A stretch of 64,000 nt of DNA from Prorocentrum cordatum. Lineage: Eukaryota; Sar; Dinophyceae; Prorocentrales; Prorocentraceae. The notes under the pieces are model-generated. The model saw only the letters and a list, made by a program, of their open reading frames with translations. It was not told where the DNA came from and did no database searches. A program made the translations under genes and the position numbers. Of the stretch, positions 31,237 to 41,651 are shown one piece after another (within the stretch, counting starts at the first letter, position 1; each line of letters begins with the position of its first letter). The stretch lies in assembly GCA_963575745.1 (NCBI GenBank), contig CAUYUJ010001392.1, positions 162,384 through 226,383 of the forward strand. Direction: 5' to 3'.

Positions 31237-34200
31237 CTGCGGGGCTCCGCCTCCTGCCGCCGGCCCCCCCGGCTCCCTGGCTGGCTGGCTGGTGCTGGTC
31301 CATTTGGACCGCTGGCTCGTTGATGGCATGGTCCTCGTCGTCGTTGTCGAGGGTCGAGGGTGGAGGGTGGAGGGTCGTCGTCGTCGTCGTCGTCGTCGTT
31401 TCCGGCGTCGTCGTCGGCGTCGTCGTCGTCGTCTTCGTCGTCGTCGCCGTCGCCGTCGTCTCGCTCCTGGCTCTGCGCTCTTCGCGCCTCGCTCCCCGCT
31501 TCTAGCCCCCGGGGCCCCGCGTTCCTCGATCCCGCTGCCCTCCTTGGCGTCGCTCGGACGTGTGTATTTTTCCTTCGGCGAGGACCCTCGAGGAGCATCC
31601 TTGATCATTTGGCGGAAAAAAAAACCACGCACGAAACCGAACAAAAACACAGGGAATGGACGTCCGAACGATGGCCAGATCCCGCTGCCCTCACTTCACC
31701 CTGTCCGCGGCCCCCCCCTGCAGCGTCCTGCCTGCTGGCTGGACGCTGGCTGGTCGGTCGGGCTGGTGTTCGGCGCTGTGCCAAGGGGGAGATCGTGGGA
31801 GGAGGGGGGCGGCATCCACACGAGGCGATGCTTAAGAAAGCTTAAGTTTTTTTTCGGCCAGAGTCTCGACTATTCTTAATGGTTCAATGTAAATCCCAAG
31901 ATTTCAAAGTAAATTCTGGGTTCTCACTCAATTCTGAGACTTTGAAATTCTGAACCCATGGTTTCTTAAGCATTTCGCAGGGTGTAGAAAGGAAGGGGAC
32001 CGGGCGAGAGGAGAGGGACGGCACTTCGGGAGCCTTGGAGACGGGGGCCGATGCAGATGGGGGTCAGCCAGGGCGCCGGAGCTTGCAGAATGCTGCACGG
32101 CCAGGGTTGTAGTAAGAGGACCCGCCCCAGCGCGCTGGAGTATATCGTATCGCATGTTTCCATGCATTCTGTCTTCGAAGAAATTCTCAATTGGAGTAGG
32201 TTGGTGGAGTCTGACTGGGCTGGGCCCTGCAAGGCCTGACCTGCAGAGCCTGGCTGGCCCGGGCCTGCATGCGGCCCGGGTCAGCAGAGGAGCCAGAGGC
32301 ATTGGGGAAGGGGGGTCCGGGGATGGAGGTGGATGGGGGGAGAGTCGAGCCAATGATCTCGGTTCGCCTTAGAAGCGCCCTGGGTGTTTCTTTAGCGTTT
32401 CTTATTCTGGGCTCCTGACAGTCTGGAGTTCGCTAGAGCTTGTTTTTTTGTATCGTTTAAAGGGTTGCTATGTTTGAGTGTGTTTGTTATGTGTTTGCGC
32501 TTTCAGGCTGGAAACGCTAAAAACACCGGTCTGACAACGCTAAGAAAACGCGTCATTGTTGTTGGCATGTTCTGAGTTCTGTGGAGTCCTGGGAACGCAA
32601 TAACATTATTTCCAAGACGCCGAGCTGAAAACGGTAAGAAAAGCGCCCTGGGCAGATTTAAAGCGAACCTGGTAAATAATGGGAGGGGGCCAGATTTAAG
32701 CCAGGCCTGCCCCACTACAGAAGGGAATCTTCAAAAAGAGTCAAACTAATCTGATGGGGACGATTTTGTTTGGTACTATTTTTGCAGATGTTTGGTGCAT
32801 TTGGGGGATCTTCCTTCCGTCCAAAATCCGCCTGTAGGGGACACACGCCCGATCTGACACCAGATGAGCGGGGCCACGGGCGGGGGAGGGGGGGGGGGCA
32901 GAAAATGCCAGGGGAAGCGTGGCTGCCCGCGCACGTGCGTGCCAGCGCGTGCGCGCCACGAGGACGCACAGACCCAGACAGGATCGCGTCGTGCAGACAT
33001 CGCGACGCCAGGTTTGGGCCATGCTCGGCCTCCGGGAGCCCTGGGGGATGGGGAGAACACCGGGGGAAGCGCGGCTGCCAGCGAATGTTGCATGCCAGCG
33101 CGTGCGTGTCATCGGGACGCACAAGCCCAGACAGGCAGGATCGCGCCGCGCAAGAATCGCGATGGGACGTTTTGGGCCACGTTCTTCCTGTGGGGGCCCT
33201 CGCCGGGGCCCTGCGACTGTCCAACAACTACACGCAGGATGACAAACCGGTCCTGGGGAGAGGGTCGGGCCTTCCGCGAACCGCGTGCTGAAAATTCAGG
33301 ACGTGTTGTGTCGGGGAGCAGATACGCAGCTTGCACGTGCGAGTGGAGGCGCACCAGCGCATGCTCACCACACGAGCAACATACCTACACACTACCTGAT
33401 AAAACCGCATTGCTTACATCGCATAGCCACACATGCACGCGCGAATGCCCATCACGCGCGCCTATCCACCATGAGCACTGCGGCGCCGCTGAAGGGCGTC
33501 GACGGAGGACAGGGATCAACGTGAGCAAAGGCGAATGAGGGTCCATGCTGTTTGCCTGGTGTGCGCGGGACGGTCTTCCGCTCGGGAATGAGTCTCTTGC
33601 GCCAAACCGAGGATCCCCTGATGTGAACATAATGAGGCGTTCGGATCGCTGAGCAGCTCTTCAAGAGAGACTTCGGCTGCGTCGCGGGCGCCCAGAGTGC
33701 GCCGAGGAGGTCCCATAGAGCAGTTTCCGAAGGGCCCCAAACACGGCCCAAGAGAGACTGCGATGCCCCCATAATGCTGCCGCGAGGCCCCCAAGAGCCG
33801 TCCCAGGCGGCCAAGAAGTGTCCCCGCCAGAGGCCTCAGCCAGCCTTGATCGGTGGCCCCAGAACGGTGCAGACGGGCCCAAGATGGTCCACCTTGCGCC
33901 AAGAGGTTGGAGCAGGCGCACCAGAGGCCCCGACAGATGCCCAACGGTGCGCGAAGATAGGCGCAAGCGGCCGCGGGCAGCAACACTCCGCAGCACCGGT
34001 TGCAGTGGCGATGCCCGCTGTGCACGAGTCGCGTCGCGGCTTTGGGGAGCACGAGTCCATCAACCGGCGGGGAAGAGGACAGGGTATGAGGACGGGAGAA
34101 CAGGAGGGGAGGGCAGGAGAGCATGAGACGAGATGTGAAGAGGCGAGAGGAGGATAGGAGATGTGGCCGAGAAGGGGGGAGGAGAACAACGGAGAGGAGG

Positions 34201-37200
34201 TCAGAGAAAGGTGAGATGAGAGGAGGAAGGCGAACGGAGCGAGGGGAAGAGGGAGGACACGCAAGAGGAGAAGAAGGGGGTAGAAGACGAGAGAGTTTAG
34301 GAGTAGAAGGGAGGAGGGAGGAGAGGAGAGGAGAGGAGAGGATAGGAGAGGGACACAGAAGGTAGAGCAACAAGCAACTCGCAGAAACACCACGATGCCG
34401 CAAGCAACAGCAATCATCAGAAGCAAAGGCAAAAGGCCACAGCAGTCGTTTCATTGGACATGTGTGGCCTTGCGAGAGCGGACCGTTTGTGTTCCGCGAG
34501 GGGTCGTGGCCCGTGCGAGCGCGAACCCATTCCATTTCACGAGAGATGTTGGCCTTGGGAGCGCCGACCCATCGCAGTTTTAGATGTCCGTGGGCGCTCA
34601 GACGCTGAGGGCAAACAGCTCGAGCATGCTCAAAGTGATTTTGTTTTGTTTTGTGTGTGTGTGCGTCCGAGGGTGACGACTTGAAGCATGGCGCTCGACA
34701 TTTGTTCGGGGGCGACCTGAGGGTACACTGTTTGGAGACGCTATATAACAGGCCTTGGGGGTGGCTGCCCGAGTTGGAAAAACATACGTCAGGCATTCAG
34801 AACAGGACCCCCGGGACCACCCGTGCAGCTCCCTGCTGCCCGAGCGCATCGCAGAACAGCATGCAGCTGAGAGGCCAAGCATGTCTGCTCTGTCCGACGC
34901 ACACATTTCGTGATGCCAGCGTGACTGGCTGAGGTCACAATGGGCGATTTCACGATCGAGTTCCGAAGAAGAACAAATCACATACACATAAATTGTTGGC
35001 GCTCCGCGCGGATTTCTTGGATCTGCGCCTGGGCCCCCCGGCGGCGCCTCCGGCTTCGGGGCGCGCTCCGCGCGCCATGGAGGGGGGTCCAGCGCGAATA
35101 CAAGAAATCCGCGCAGAGCGCCACAAGTTTATGCTTATATGTTGTTGTTCTTCTTCTAGAGTTGGGAAGAGTACATTGTTACGAGCGTTACAGTCTCGCT
35201 GATTGCCGTGGTGCATGGTCAGTCGCACATCTGCCAAGTTGTTGAAGCTTGTGTTTCGCAGCTCGGTGGCCCCGCATAGCTTACGATGCAACTTCGGGGG
35301 ACCGCGTCCGTCCTGCAAATGGCGGCCCTTTCCCAGTGTCCGACGCACCTTCGACGCGTACACGACGAGGGTTCAGCGTGGATTCGACGCGGACTCGACG
35401 AGGATTCGCGGACTCGACGCGAATAACGGTATGATGGGACAGACATACGAGGTCCCCCGAAGATGCACCGTGCCCTGGCCGGGGGCTCGGCGGACTTCTA
35501 CCCGGTCGAGGAGGCCAGGACGTCCAACATGAAGCACCGGCCTGTGGGCCTCGGGGTGCAGGGCCTGGCCGACGCCTTCATGATGATGCGGCTGCCGTTC
35601 GAGGGCGAGGCCGCGAGGAGGCTCAACGAGGACGTGTTCGAGACCATCTACTTTGCGGCCTGCGAGGCGTCCTGCGAGCTGGCTGAGAGGGACGGGCCGT
35701 ACGAGACCTTCGAGGGCTCGCCCGCGAGCCGCGGCCTGCTGCAGTTCGACCTCTGGAAGCAGACGCCCAAGAGCGGGCGCTGGGACTGGGCCGGCCTGAA
35801 GGCGAAGATTGCCAAGCACGGTCTGAGGAGTTCGGAGAAGACTCCTTGCAGAAGCATACATGTTCGGGGCTCCGGGCGGATTCCTTGGCTCGGCGCTGGG
35901 CCGCCCCCGGCGGCGCCTCGGCGCCACCCCTGGCGCGCGCAGCGCGCCAGGGAGGGGGTCCATAGCTGAACCAGTAATTCCTCGGGGAGCTGAAAGTTCA
36001 TTTCAATGCCAGTGCTTCTTCCTCCAGGAACTCTCTGCTGGTCGCTCCCATGCCGACCGCGAGCACGGCGCAGATCCTGGGGAACAACGAGTCGTTCGAG
36101 CCTTACACGCAGAACCTGTACGTACGCCGCGTGCTGTCTGGCGAGTTCGTGACCGTCAATAGGCACCTCCTCCGCGACTTGATCCGGCGTGACCTGTGGA
36201 CGGAGGACATGCGCATGCAGCTGATCGCGCACAACGGCAGCGTGCAGGGTTTGGACTTGCCGTCTGATCTGAAGGAGCTCTACAAGACGGTCTCCGAAGG
36301 AGGAAAAACGGCATAATAAAGAGCACGAGCATCGCATGCGATTTCTCCCTCAATCCCTGAGTTCCGCCCGAAAAGTTTGGCCGCTCAGACAAAAAGTGGG
36401 GAATTTTGGGATACACCCCAAGGGGCCAATTCGGACGTACACCTATTCAAGATGGACGCGCCCCATCGTAGATCCTAGAGTTGGACCCAACATTGCTTGT
36501 CCATTCGAAAGCCCACAGAACCTGGGACAGGGGTAGACGTCTGCACCGAGAAAAAGGGCCAGCAACAAGTTGAACCAGGTGGAGCAAACAGAGAGACGCT
36601 CGGCGGTGCGCGCCGACGTCTCGGCTCGGCGCCGGGCCCCCCCCATGTGATCGCTCTTTTTTTCCGTGTTGTGCCGATCGGCGCGGGCCCTCGCACCCCC
36701 CCCCCTCCCCCCCGCTCCATGGATTAAATCGGGCGCGTCCCCCTACAGGGGGATTTTCGACTAAAAATGAAGCATACTCCAAAAAATGCCCCCAAATGAT
36801 CAAACAAATATTACAAACATAGTTCCCAGACTATTTTTGGATAATTGTTTGTTTATTTTTGGGATATTCTTGATTTTTCGTCGAAGATCCCCCTGTAGGG
36901 GGACAGGCCCGACTTAACCCATGGAGTGGATCTTGGCTCTTTTGGGCACCTGCTCCGAGCAGGCGGAGCCTCCCCTCCTAGGACGCACTCCCGCACACAG
37001 TCGCACTACAAGCGAAGGTCCGGAGCGAGCGCCCCCCCCCCTCCCCCCCCCTTCCGCCCAACTGTCGAACCGCCGAACAAGAGCACGCGTACCATTTCCC
37101 GGCGCGCGGAGCGCGCCCGGGGCGCGGCGCCAGAGGCGCCGCCAGGGGGCTCCAGAGAGCCACTCCGAGGGAGAGATCCGTGCGGGGCTCCGAGAGAGGT

Positions 37201-39817
37201 CGGCAGCCCGCCCCAGGGGGGGGCAGTCAGAAGGCGCTGGCGTTCTCATCGGGCCGATCGCGAATGGGCACGGAACTACCCTCCACCTCCATTATCCATA
37301 CCAGCCACGGCAGGCGCGGAGGGTGATGCATTGAAACTGTTGAGCGCCTCCGGAAACGCAAGAAGAACACTCGGCGTGTCACGGAGGCCTGGAAGGTCTG
37401 GAAGAAGGCCACGCGGGAAGGTCAGCACGGAAGGTCTGGAAGAATGAGGGCGAGGGCGGGGGAGGCAGTCAGAAGGGGCTGGCGTTCTCATCGGGGCGAT
37501 CGAGAATGGGCGCGGAAGTACACCAGAGAGAACCCCAACCAGCGGATGGTTTGAGATCGAGGCGGGGAACGACCAGGACCCCGGCAACCTGGAACCGACC
37601 GAAATCGGCCCGGAGCCAATCACCAGAAATTGTGGAACCCAGCCGGCAACCAAAATCGGCGGGAAATGTTCGCCAAATTTTCCAATTTCCGCTAGGACCC
37701 CTTCAGTGCAGGCACTGATTGGGGGAAGAACAGGTACGATGCCCAACGTCAGTTCCTGTTCATTTTGAACAGGGCTCGCTGTCAGCACCGCCGCGGACGG
37801 TGCCCATTTTAGACAAGAGGCCGCCTACCCAACAGCGGCCGGTTTTGGACACAACATGTGTTGTTGGGCACTGTGCCAATTTCTTCCGTACCTACTTCGG
37901 GTGTCCAAATCTCAGAAGGCTCGGAACTTTCCAGCCTTCTGAGAAGTTGCATAAGTTTTCCCCGAAGGCACGGGCAACGTTTCAGAAGGCAGCGAGGGTT
38001 GCTGAGGAGTCCCACCGCCTTCTGAGAAGGCCTTCTCCTTCTCACTTCCCCCCCCTCGCTCGCCGCCGATTCGGTTCATGACCTGTTTCGTTTTGCTCCT
38101 CCAGGTCAGGTCTCATGTTGAAATCGTTGGGGGGTGCGTTTTAATGCCGTGCTCAAGATCAACGCTCATGCACGTTTTGGAGTCCGTGTTTGCTTCCCTC
38201 AGGGAGTCTTGTTCGCGCCGGGTTGGGTCTGGCCTTTTGTGCAGTTGTCGTGTCATGTGTTCCGTCCCTGTTGGCCCCCCAGCGCTTGCAACATCAACGA
38301 AGTAGTTAAGGTCTGGGAGATCAAGCAGAGGGTGGTGCTCGAAGAGGAGGAGGAGGAGGAGGAGGAGGAGGAGGAGGAGGAGGAGGGAGGAAGGAGGAAG
38401 GAGGAAGGAGGAAGGAGGAGGGAGGAGGAGGAGGAGGAGGAGGAGGAGGAGGAGGAGGAGGAGGAGGAGGAGGGAGGAGGGAGGAGGGAGGAGGGAGGAG
38501 GAGGAGGCGGAGGAGGAGGAGCCCCCGAGGTCTGGGAGATCAAGCAGAGGGTGGTGCTCGACATGGCTGCCGACCGCGGGAAGTACATCGACCAGTCGCA
38601 GTCCCTGAACATCCACATGGTCGACGCCTCGGCCTCCAAGCTGTCCTCCATGCACTTCCACGGCTGGCAGCTGGGGCTCCATGGGTAGCAAACCATGGAA
38701 GCTCCGTACGTCTTCGTGGTTCAGTCTTTCGAGTGCGCTGGCTTGCGCTGGCGTACTTATGTTGATCGATGCGAAGCACCGAGTCAGCGTAATTATGTTG
38801 ATCGATTTGCGTAATTATGTTGATCGATTTGCGTCGCTAAGCGTCGACTAGCGGCGGGCAGCGTCGATTCACAAGGGCCAGCAGGGTGGCACGGGAGGCT
38901 CCCATGATTTGCCCCCGGAGGCTCAAGACCGGCATGTACTACCTTCGCACCAAGGCCGCCGCGGACGCGATCAAGTTCACCGTGGACGTGGAGAAGGTGA
39001 AGCGCGCGAGCACCAGGCCGGCGCTCACGGAGAGCGCGGGCGGCTATCCGGCAGGTGCTCTCGGACGGGTATAGTAAGGACCCCAGGCACGGGGAGGCGG
39101 ATCAGTGATTGGGCCCCGAAGCCTCCCCAAATGGCAAGAAACACTAAAACCATGTCTGCCGTAGTTGATGTCTCTTGGGGTAGCGGCAGTTCTGGTTAGT
39201 GGAACGGGGAGAAGTGGAATCCTCCAGTACACGTCACGAAGCCAGGGCCTTTTGAACCCAGTCCCGCCAGCGCCCGATCTTGGGAGGTTAAATTCAGATT
39301 CGATGCTGGTGCATCCGTGGTGCAAAACTGGTACAATCCGACACAATCTCGTTGGATTCCGTTGGATCCGGCTTCAACTGGCTGGACGGTCCCTTGATCC
39401 GGCTTAGACTTGGCATCGCTCGGACGTGTGCATTTTTCTCTCGGCGAGGACCATCGAGGAGCATCTTTGAACATTTGGCGAAAAAACCACGCACGAAACC
39501 GAAAAAAAACAGGGAATGGACGTCCGAGCGATGGCCAGTAGATGGCCCTTTGATCCGGCTTGACGGCCCCTCAATTTCGCTTCACCTTGTTCGATCCAGC
39601 TCGATGGGCTTACAACCTGGCTTACTCTGGATGGATTGCCCCGTGCTCTGGCCGAGCAGCCGCTAGAGTCGTGCTTGCGAAAAGCTTCCCAGAGCTGGCC
39701 TCCCGAGGTGCCGTGGCCTCCGCGGCGGCCAGCACGGCACAGTCGGTGGAGAAGCAGGCCATCGACGCGCTGAAGGCGGGCGCGCCGAAGTACGACTGCG
39801 TCGGCTGCAGCGCCTGA
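31198..39817 (+). CDS. RNR1: Ribonucleotide reductase large subunit, C-terminal part (six exons)
   Basis: Class I RNR reduces ribonucleoside diphosphates to deoxy forms for DNA synthesis, acting with the small radical-bearing subunit. Exons are 31198-31236, 35463-35827, 36028-36289, 38530-38675, 38921-39054 and 39660-39817, about 365 residues of a family usually near 800. Joined frames give the family sequence in order: [44 protein letters not shown] (substrate loop), [18 protein letters not shown] (Tyr-Tyr radical-transfer pair) and terminal CVGC (swinging dithiol). The last four junctions are in phase without forcing. Exons carrying the ATP cone and active-site Cys were not found upstream in this window, so the gene enters from beyond it, from the gap, or across a very long intron containing LINE B. 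Confidence 0.93.
31375..31460 (+). repeat. (CGT)n array in RNR1 intron
   Basis: About 85 bp of CGT/GTC repeat with CGC variants. Confidence 0.9.
31543..31677. mobile_element. Family-4 TIR element with 15-bp flanking repeats
   Basis: The ends (GGCGTCGCTCGGACGT and ACGTCCGAACGATGGCC) are inverted copies. The interior has TTCGGCGAGGACC and ACCACGCACGAAACCG. It is flanked by perfect 15-bp direct repeats GATCCCGCTGCCCTC at 31528-31542 and 31678-31692. It lies in the first recognised RNR1 intron. Confidence 0.88.
31693..32695. other. RNR1 intron sequence, no gene seen
   Basis: Mixed, partly AT-rich sequence with short internal echoes (GATTTCAAAGTAAATTCTGGG and TTTCTTAGCGTTTC forms; CTGAGACTTTGAAATTCTG). 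No coding evidence. Confidence 0.6.
32696..32859. mobile_element. Family-1 MITE-like element in RNR1 intron
   Basis: Ends TTAAGCCAGGCCTGCCCCAC and GTAGGGGACACACGCCCGAT are recognisable but diverged. Flanking CCAGAT at 32690-32695 and 32860-32865 fits a short or decayed target-site duplication. Confidence 0.75.
32870..34985. other. RNR1 intron: tandem and purine-rich DNA
   Basis: 32905-33200 holds two copies of a unit of about 150 bp (GCCAGCGCGTGCG ... CCCAGACAGGATCGCG). 33690-33960 holds GGCCCCAAGA-type short repeats like those at 10780-10975. 34075-34365 is a purine-rich (A/G) tract of about 290 bp. No host exon was recognised. Confidence 0.6.
34986..35134. mobile_element. Family-3 hairpin repeat
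   Basis: The arms are ATAAATTGTTGGCGCTCCGC with GCGGATTTCTTG, and CAAGAAATCCGCGC with AGAGCGCCACAAGTTTAT. The centre is GC-rich (GGCGGCGCCTCCGG, GCGCGCTCCGCGCGC). Related copies lie at 35854-36000 (inside the next RNR1 intron) and 49236-49386. Confidence 0.82.
35463..35827 (+). CDS. RNR1: RNR1 exon ([10 protein letters not shown])
   Basis: It encodes [20 protein letters not shown], followed by [15 protein letters not shown] and further family-typical residues to AKHGLR. The acceptor is AG at 35461-35462 before ATG. The first 10 or so residues ([10 protein letters not shown]) do not match the family, so the true exon start may lie farther in. The donor side is CTGAG|GAGTTC. Joining to the next exon restores [16 protein letters not shown]. 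Confidence 0.88.
35828..36027 (+). other. RNR1: 200-bp RNR1 intron with non-GT border
   Basis: The frame requires AG|GAGTTC at the left and CCAG|GAACTC at the right, giving a GA-AG intron. AGGA is present at both borders, so GT-GA is formally equivalent. Nearly all of the intron (about 35854-36000) is a family-3 hairpin repeat. Confidence 0.8.
35854..36000. mobile_element. Family-3 hairpin repeat filling an RNR1 intron
   Basis: It begins CATACATGTTCGGGGCTCCG then GGCGGATTCCTTGGCTCGGC, and ends AATTCCTCGGGGAGCTGAAA then GTTCA. The centre, GGCGGCGCCTCGGCGCC with GGCGCGCGCAGCGCGCC, matches the other copies. Confidence 0.8.
36028..36289 (+). CDS. RNR1: RNR1 exon (substrate loop)
   Basis: It encodes [20 protein letters not shown], the conserved loop contacting the substrate phosphates, then [17 protein letters not shown] and [19 protein letters not shown]. 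It ends LYKT at a standard GT donor (36290). The acceptor AG is at 36026-36027 after TTCTTCCTCC. Confidence 0.95.
36724..36918. mobile_element. Family-1 MITE-like element with 7-bp TSD
   Basis: The ends TTAAATCGGGCGCGTCCCCC and GGGGGACAGGCCCGACTTAA form long inverted repeats that continue inward (GGGGGATTTTCGAC and GTCGAAGATCCCCC style). CCATGGA occurs at 36717-36723 and 36919-36925. Confidence 0.9.
37500..37712 (+). repeat. Dispersed repeat shared with 47.44-47.61 kb
   Basis: ACCGACCGAAATCGGCCCGG, then CCAAAATCGG(C/T)GGGAAAT and CTAGGACCCCTTCAGTGCA, recur in the same order and orientation at 47440-47605. Confidence 0.85.
37725..38045 (-). repeat. Family-8 dispersed repeat, minus orientation
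   Basis: Its reverse complement starts GTGAGAAGGAGAAGGCCTTC and matches 56209-56530. Both copies include GGCCGC(T/C)..CCCAACAGCGGCCG and TGTTGTTGGGCA blocks. Confidence 0.82.
38344..38520 (+). repeat. (GGA)n array near RNR1 acceptor
   Basis: About 177 bp of GAG/GGA repeat. It is purine-rich on the sense strand, so it cannot serve as the polypyrimidine tract of the acceptor at 38528-38529. Confidence 0.95.
38530..38675 (+). CDS. RNR1: RNR1 exon (DQSQSLNIH)
   Basis: It encodes [20 protein letters not shown], then [20 protein letters not shown] and MHFHGWQLG. It ends CTGGG, and the next bases are GCTCCATG. Only a GC donor at 38676 gives the expected WQLG-LKTGMYY join. Confidence 0.93.
38676..38920 (+). 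other. RNR1: 245-bp RNR1 intron with GC donor
   Basis: It starts GCTCC and ends CCCGGAG, with GGCTC at both junctions. A GT lies 11 bases farther in (GGGTAGC) but would add residues absent from the family. 38755-38830 has a short tandem repeat (AATTATGTTGATCGATTTGCG). Confidence 0.82.
38921..39054 (+). CDS. RNR1: RNR1 exon (GMYYLRT)
   Basis: It encodes [20 protein letters not shown], containing the paired Tyr of the radical-transfer path, then [20 protein letters not shown]. It ends in codon phase 1 at a GT donor (39055), which joins G to CC of the next exon. Confidence 0.95.
39400..39540. mobile_element. Family-4 TIR element in the last RNR1 intron
   Basis: Ends TGGCATCGCTCGGACGT and ACGTCCGAGCGATGGCCA are a perfect inverted pair. 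TTGATCCGGCTT occurs on both sides (39394 and 39550). The neighbourhood has other GATCCGGCTT copies, so this may not be a target-site duplication. Confidence 0.85.
39660..39817 (+). CDS. RNR1: RNR1 terminal exon (C-terminal CxxC)
   Basis: It is in phase with the previous exon and encodes [17 protein letters not shown], then an Ala/Ser-rich flexible stretch, ending [11 protein letters not shown] and TGA at 39815-39817. A C-terminal Cys pair on a flexible tail is the known re-reducing dithiol of RNR1. Confidence 0.93.
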
Positions 39818-41535
39818 CGAGTGAGGGGGGACTCTGCGCTCGGAGGCCTGGAGGTGGGCGCTGGCTTGGATCAGGAGGGAACAAAAACACGCAGACACAA
39901 GTAATCGTCGACTCCCCAGAAGATATGGGGAAATATGGGAAGTGTGGGGGGGGGGAAGACGCAAACCCAGAAGATTTGGGAAACATATGGGGAATCTGTT
40001 TATCTGTGTGTATTTCTTTGTGTGTCCTGGGGCCCCTTCATTGGAGCCGCCTGGGGCCTGTGGTGTCCCAGCAAAGGGTGCCCGCCAGCAGGAAGAGTCC
40101 AGGGATGAGAAGCCACCCGGAGCCGACAATCGGCGGTTTTTTAATAGAGAACGGCCCTGGGCGTTTACTGCGCTGCCCTGCCCTGTTGGATGCCTTCTCT
40201 TGGGGGCGTTTGCGAAACGGCCGCGCGCGTCGGGGTGGTTTTTTCTCGGGGTGGATTTCCTTCCCTCTAAGGAGGGGCGGGCAGCTATTCTAAATACTCC
40301 CTGAATAGGAAGGGCGGGCAGCTATTCCCTCTAGGAACGGCCCTGGGCGTTTACTACGCTGCCCTGCCCCGTTTGATTCCTTCTCCTGGGAGCGTTTGCC
40401 AAACGGCCGCGCGTGTCGGGGTGGACTTCCTCGGGGTGGATTCCCTTCCATCTAAGGAAGGGCGGGCAGCTATTCCCTCTAGGAAGGGCGGGCAGCTATT
40501 CTAAATACTTGCAGGGCGGGCTTTTGGTGGATTTCCTTCCCAATAGGTTTGGGGCTCTGGGCTCGGGGAAATGTTTCACCTTTTTCGGCCCCTGGGGGCC
40601 GTGTGCGGGCCGGGGGGCTGGAAAACCGCCCTGGGCCGAAACACTGCCCCAGGTGGACCCCAAGCGCTTAGTGGACCCTGGAAAGGACAGGGCCGTTTTT
40701 TACCGGTTCCGTTTTGCCGTTTGTTTGCAGTTGGTTTGCCGTTTTTGCCAGGAAATATGGGAAACTATGGGAAGTGGGGGGGAAGACGAAAACCCATAAA
40801 ACATGGGAACATATGGGGAATATTTTGATTTGTGTGTATTTATTTTGTGTGTCCTGGGGCCCCTTCATGGGAGCCGCCTGGGGGTCTCAGGTGGCCCTGC
40901 ATCGGGTGCCCGCCAGCAGGAAAGAGTCCAGGGAGGAGAAGCCACCCGGAGCCGACAAGTGGCGTTTTTAGTGAATTCGGGGGTGGACAGAACCCCCAAC
41001 AGTGACACGTCGATTAGTGAATTGTCCGTTTTCGGTTCTCGAGAGGGCGCCGTGGCCGTTATTTTCCAGGCCTGCGCCCGCCAGGTGGCCTCAGGTCGTT
41101 TTCACTAGACCACGTTTTACTAAAGGGAGGTCTGTCCATCCCCGAATAGAGAACGGCCCTGGGCGTTTACTACACTGCCCTGCCCTGCTTGATGCCTTCT
41201 CTTGGGGGCGTTGGCTGAACGGCCGCGCGTGGCGGGGTGGTCTTCCTCGGGGTGGATGTCCTTCCCTCTAGGACCTGGCATCGCTCGGACGTGTGCATGT
41301 TTCCTTCGGCGAGGGCCATCGAGGAGCGTCCTTGACCATGTGGCGAAAAAACCACGCACGAAACCGAAAAAAGCACACGGAGTGGACGTCCGAGCGATGG
41401 CGAGAGGAAGGGCGGGCAGGTTTGGGGTTCTGGGTTCGGGGAAAGGTTTCGCCTTGTTCGGCCTCTTGGGGGCCGTGTGCGGGCCGGGGGGCTGGAAAAC
41501 AGCCCTGGGGCGAAAGATTGTCCCAGGTGGACCCC
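39818..41535 (+). repeat. Interleaved direct repeats
   Basis: Three units recur. The first is about 220 bp (GGAAATATGGGAAGTG to GAGCCGACAA) at 39921-40145 and 40753-40970. The second (ACGGCCCTGGGCGTTTAC to GGTGGATTTCC) is at 40148, 40335 and 41153. The third is about 115 bp (GGTTTGGGGCTCTGGGCTCG to AGGTGGACCCCA) at 40549 and 41425. A partial family-5 end sits at 40667-40735 and a family-4 copy at 41274-41402. No gene was recognised. Confidence 0.85.
41274..41402. mobile_element. Family-4 TIR element
   Basis: GGCATCGCTCGGACGTGTGC and GGACGTCCGAGCGATGGC are the inverted ends. It interrupts the CCTTCCCTCTAGGAAGGGCG motif of the surrounding repeat, which is intact at 40478, so the insertion is younger than that repeat. 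Confidence 0.85.
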
Positions 41536-41651
41536 AGGAGGGGTCCAGGAGCTGAGTCTCCCCGGCCGCCTCGAAGCACCAGCAACAGGGTCGGCGGCGT
41601 GCCTCCCCCGAGGGAGCGTGATCCCGATCTCGGCGATGGTGGTACTAGGTT

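Larger units (their letters stand above)
36290..38529 (+). other. RNR1: 2240-bp RNR1 intron
   Basis: A GT-AG intron with GGTCT at both exon junctions. It holds a family-1 element (36724-36918), a direct repeat of about 57 bp (37222-37280 and 37464-37522), repeats shared with 47.4 kb and 56.2 kb, and a GGA array at 38344-38520 close to the acceptor. Confidence 0.9.
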
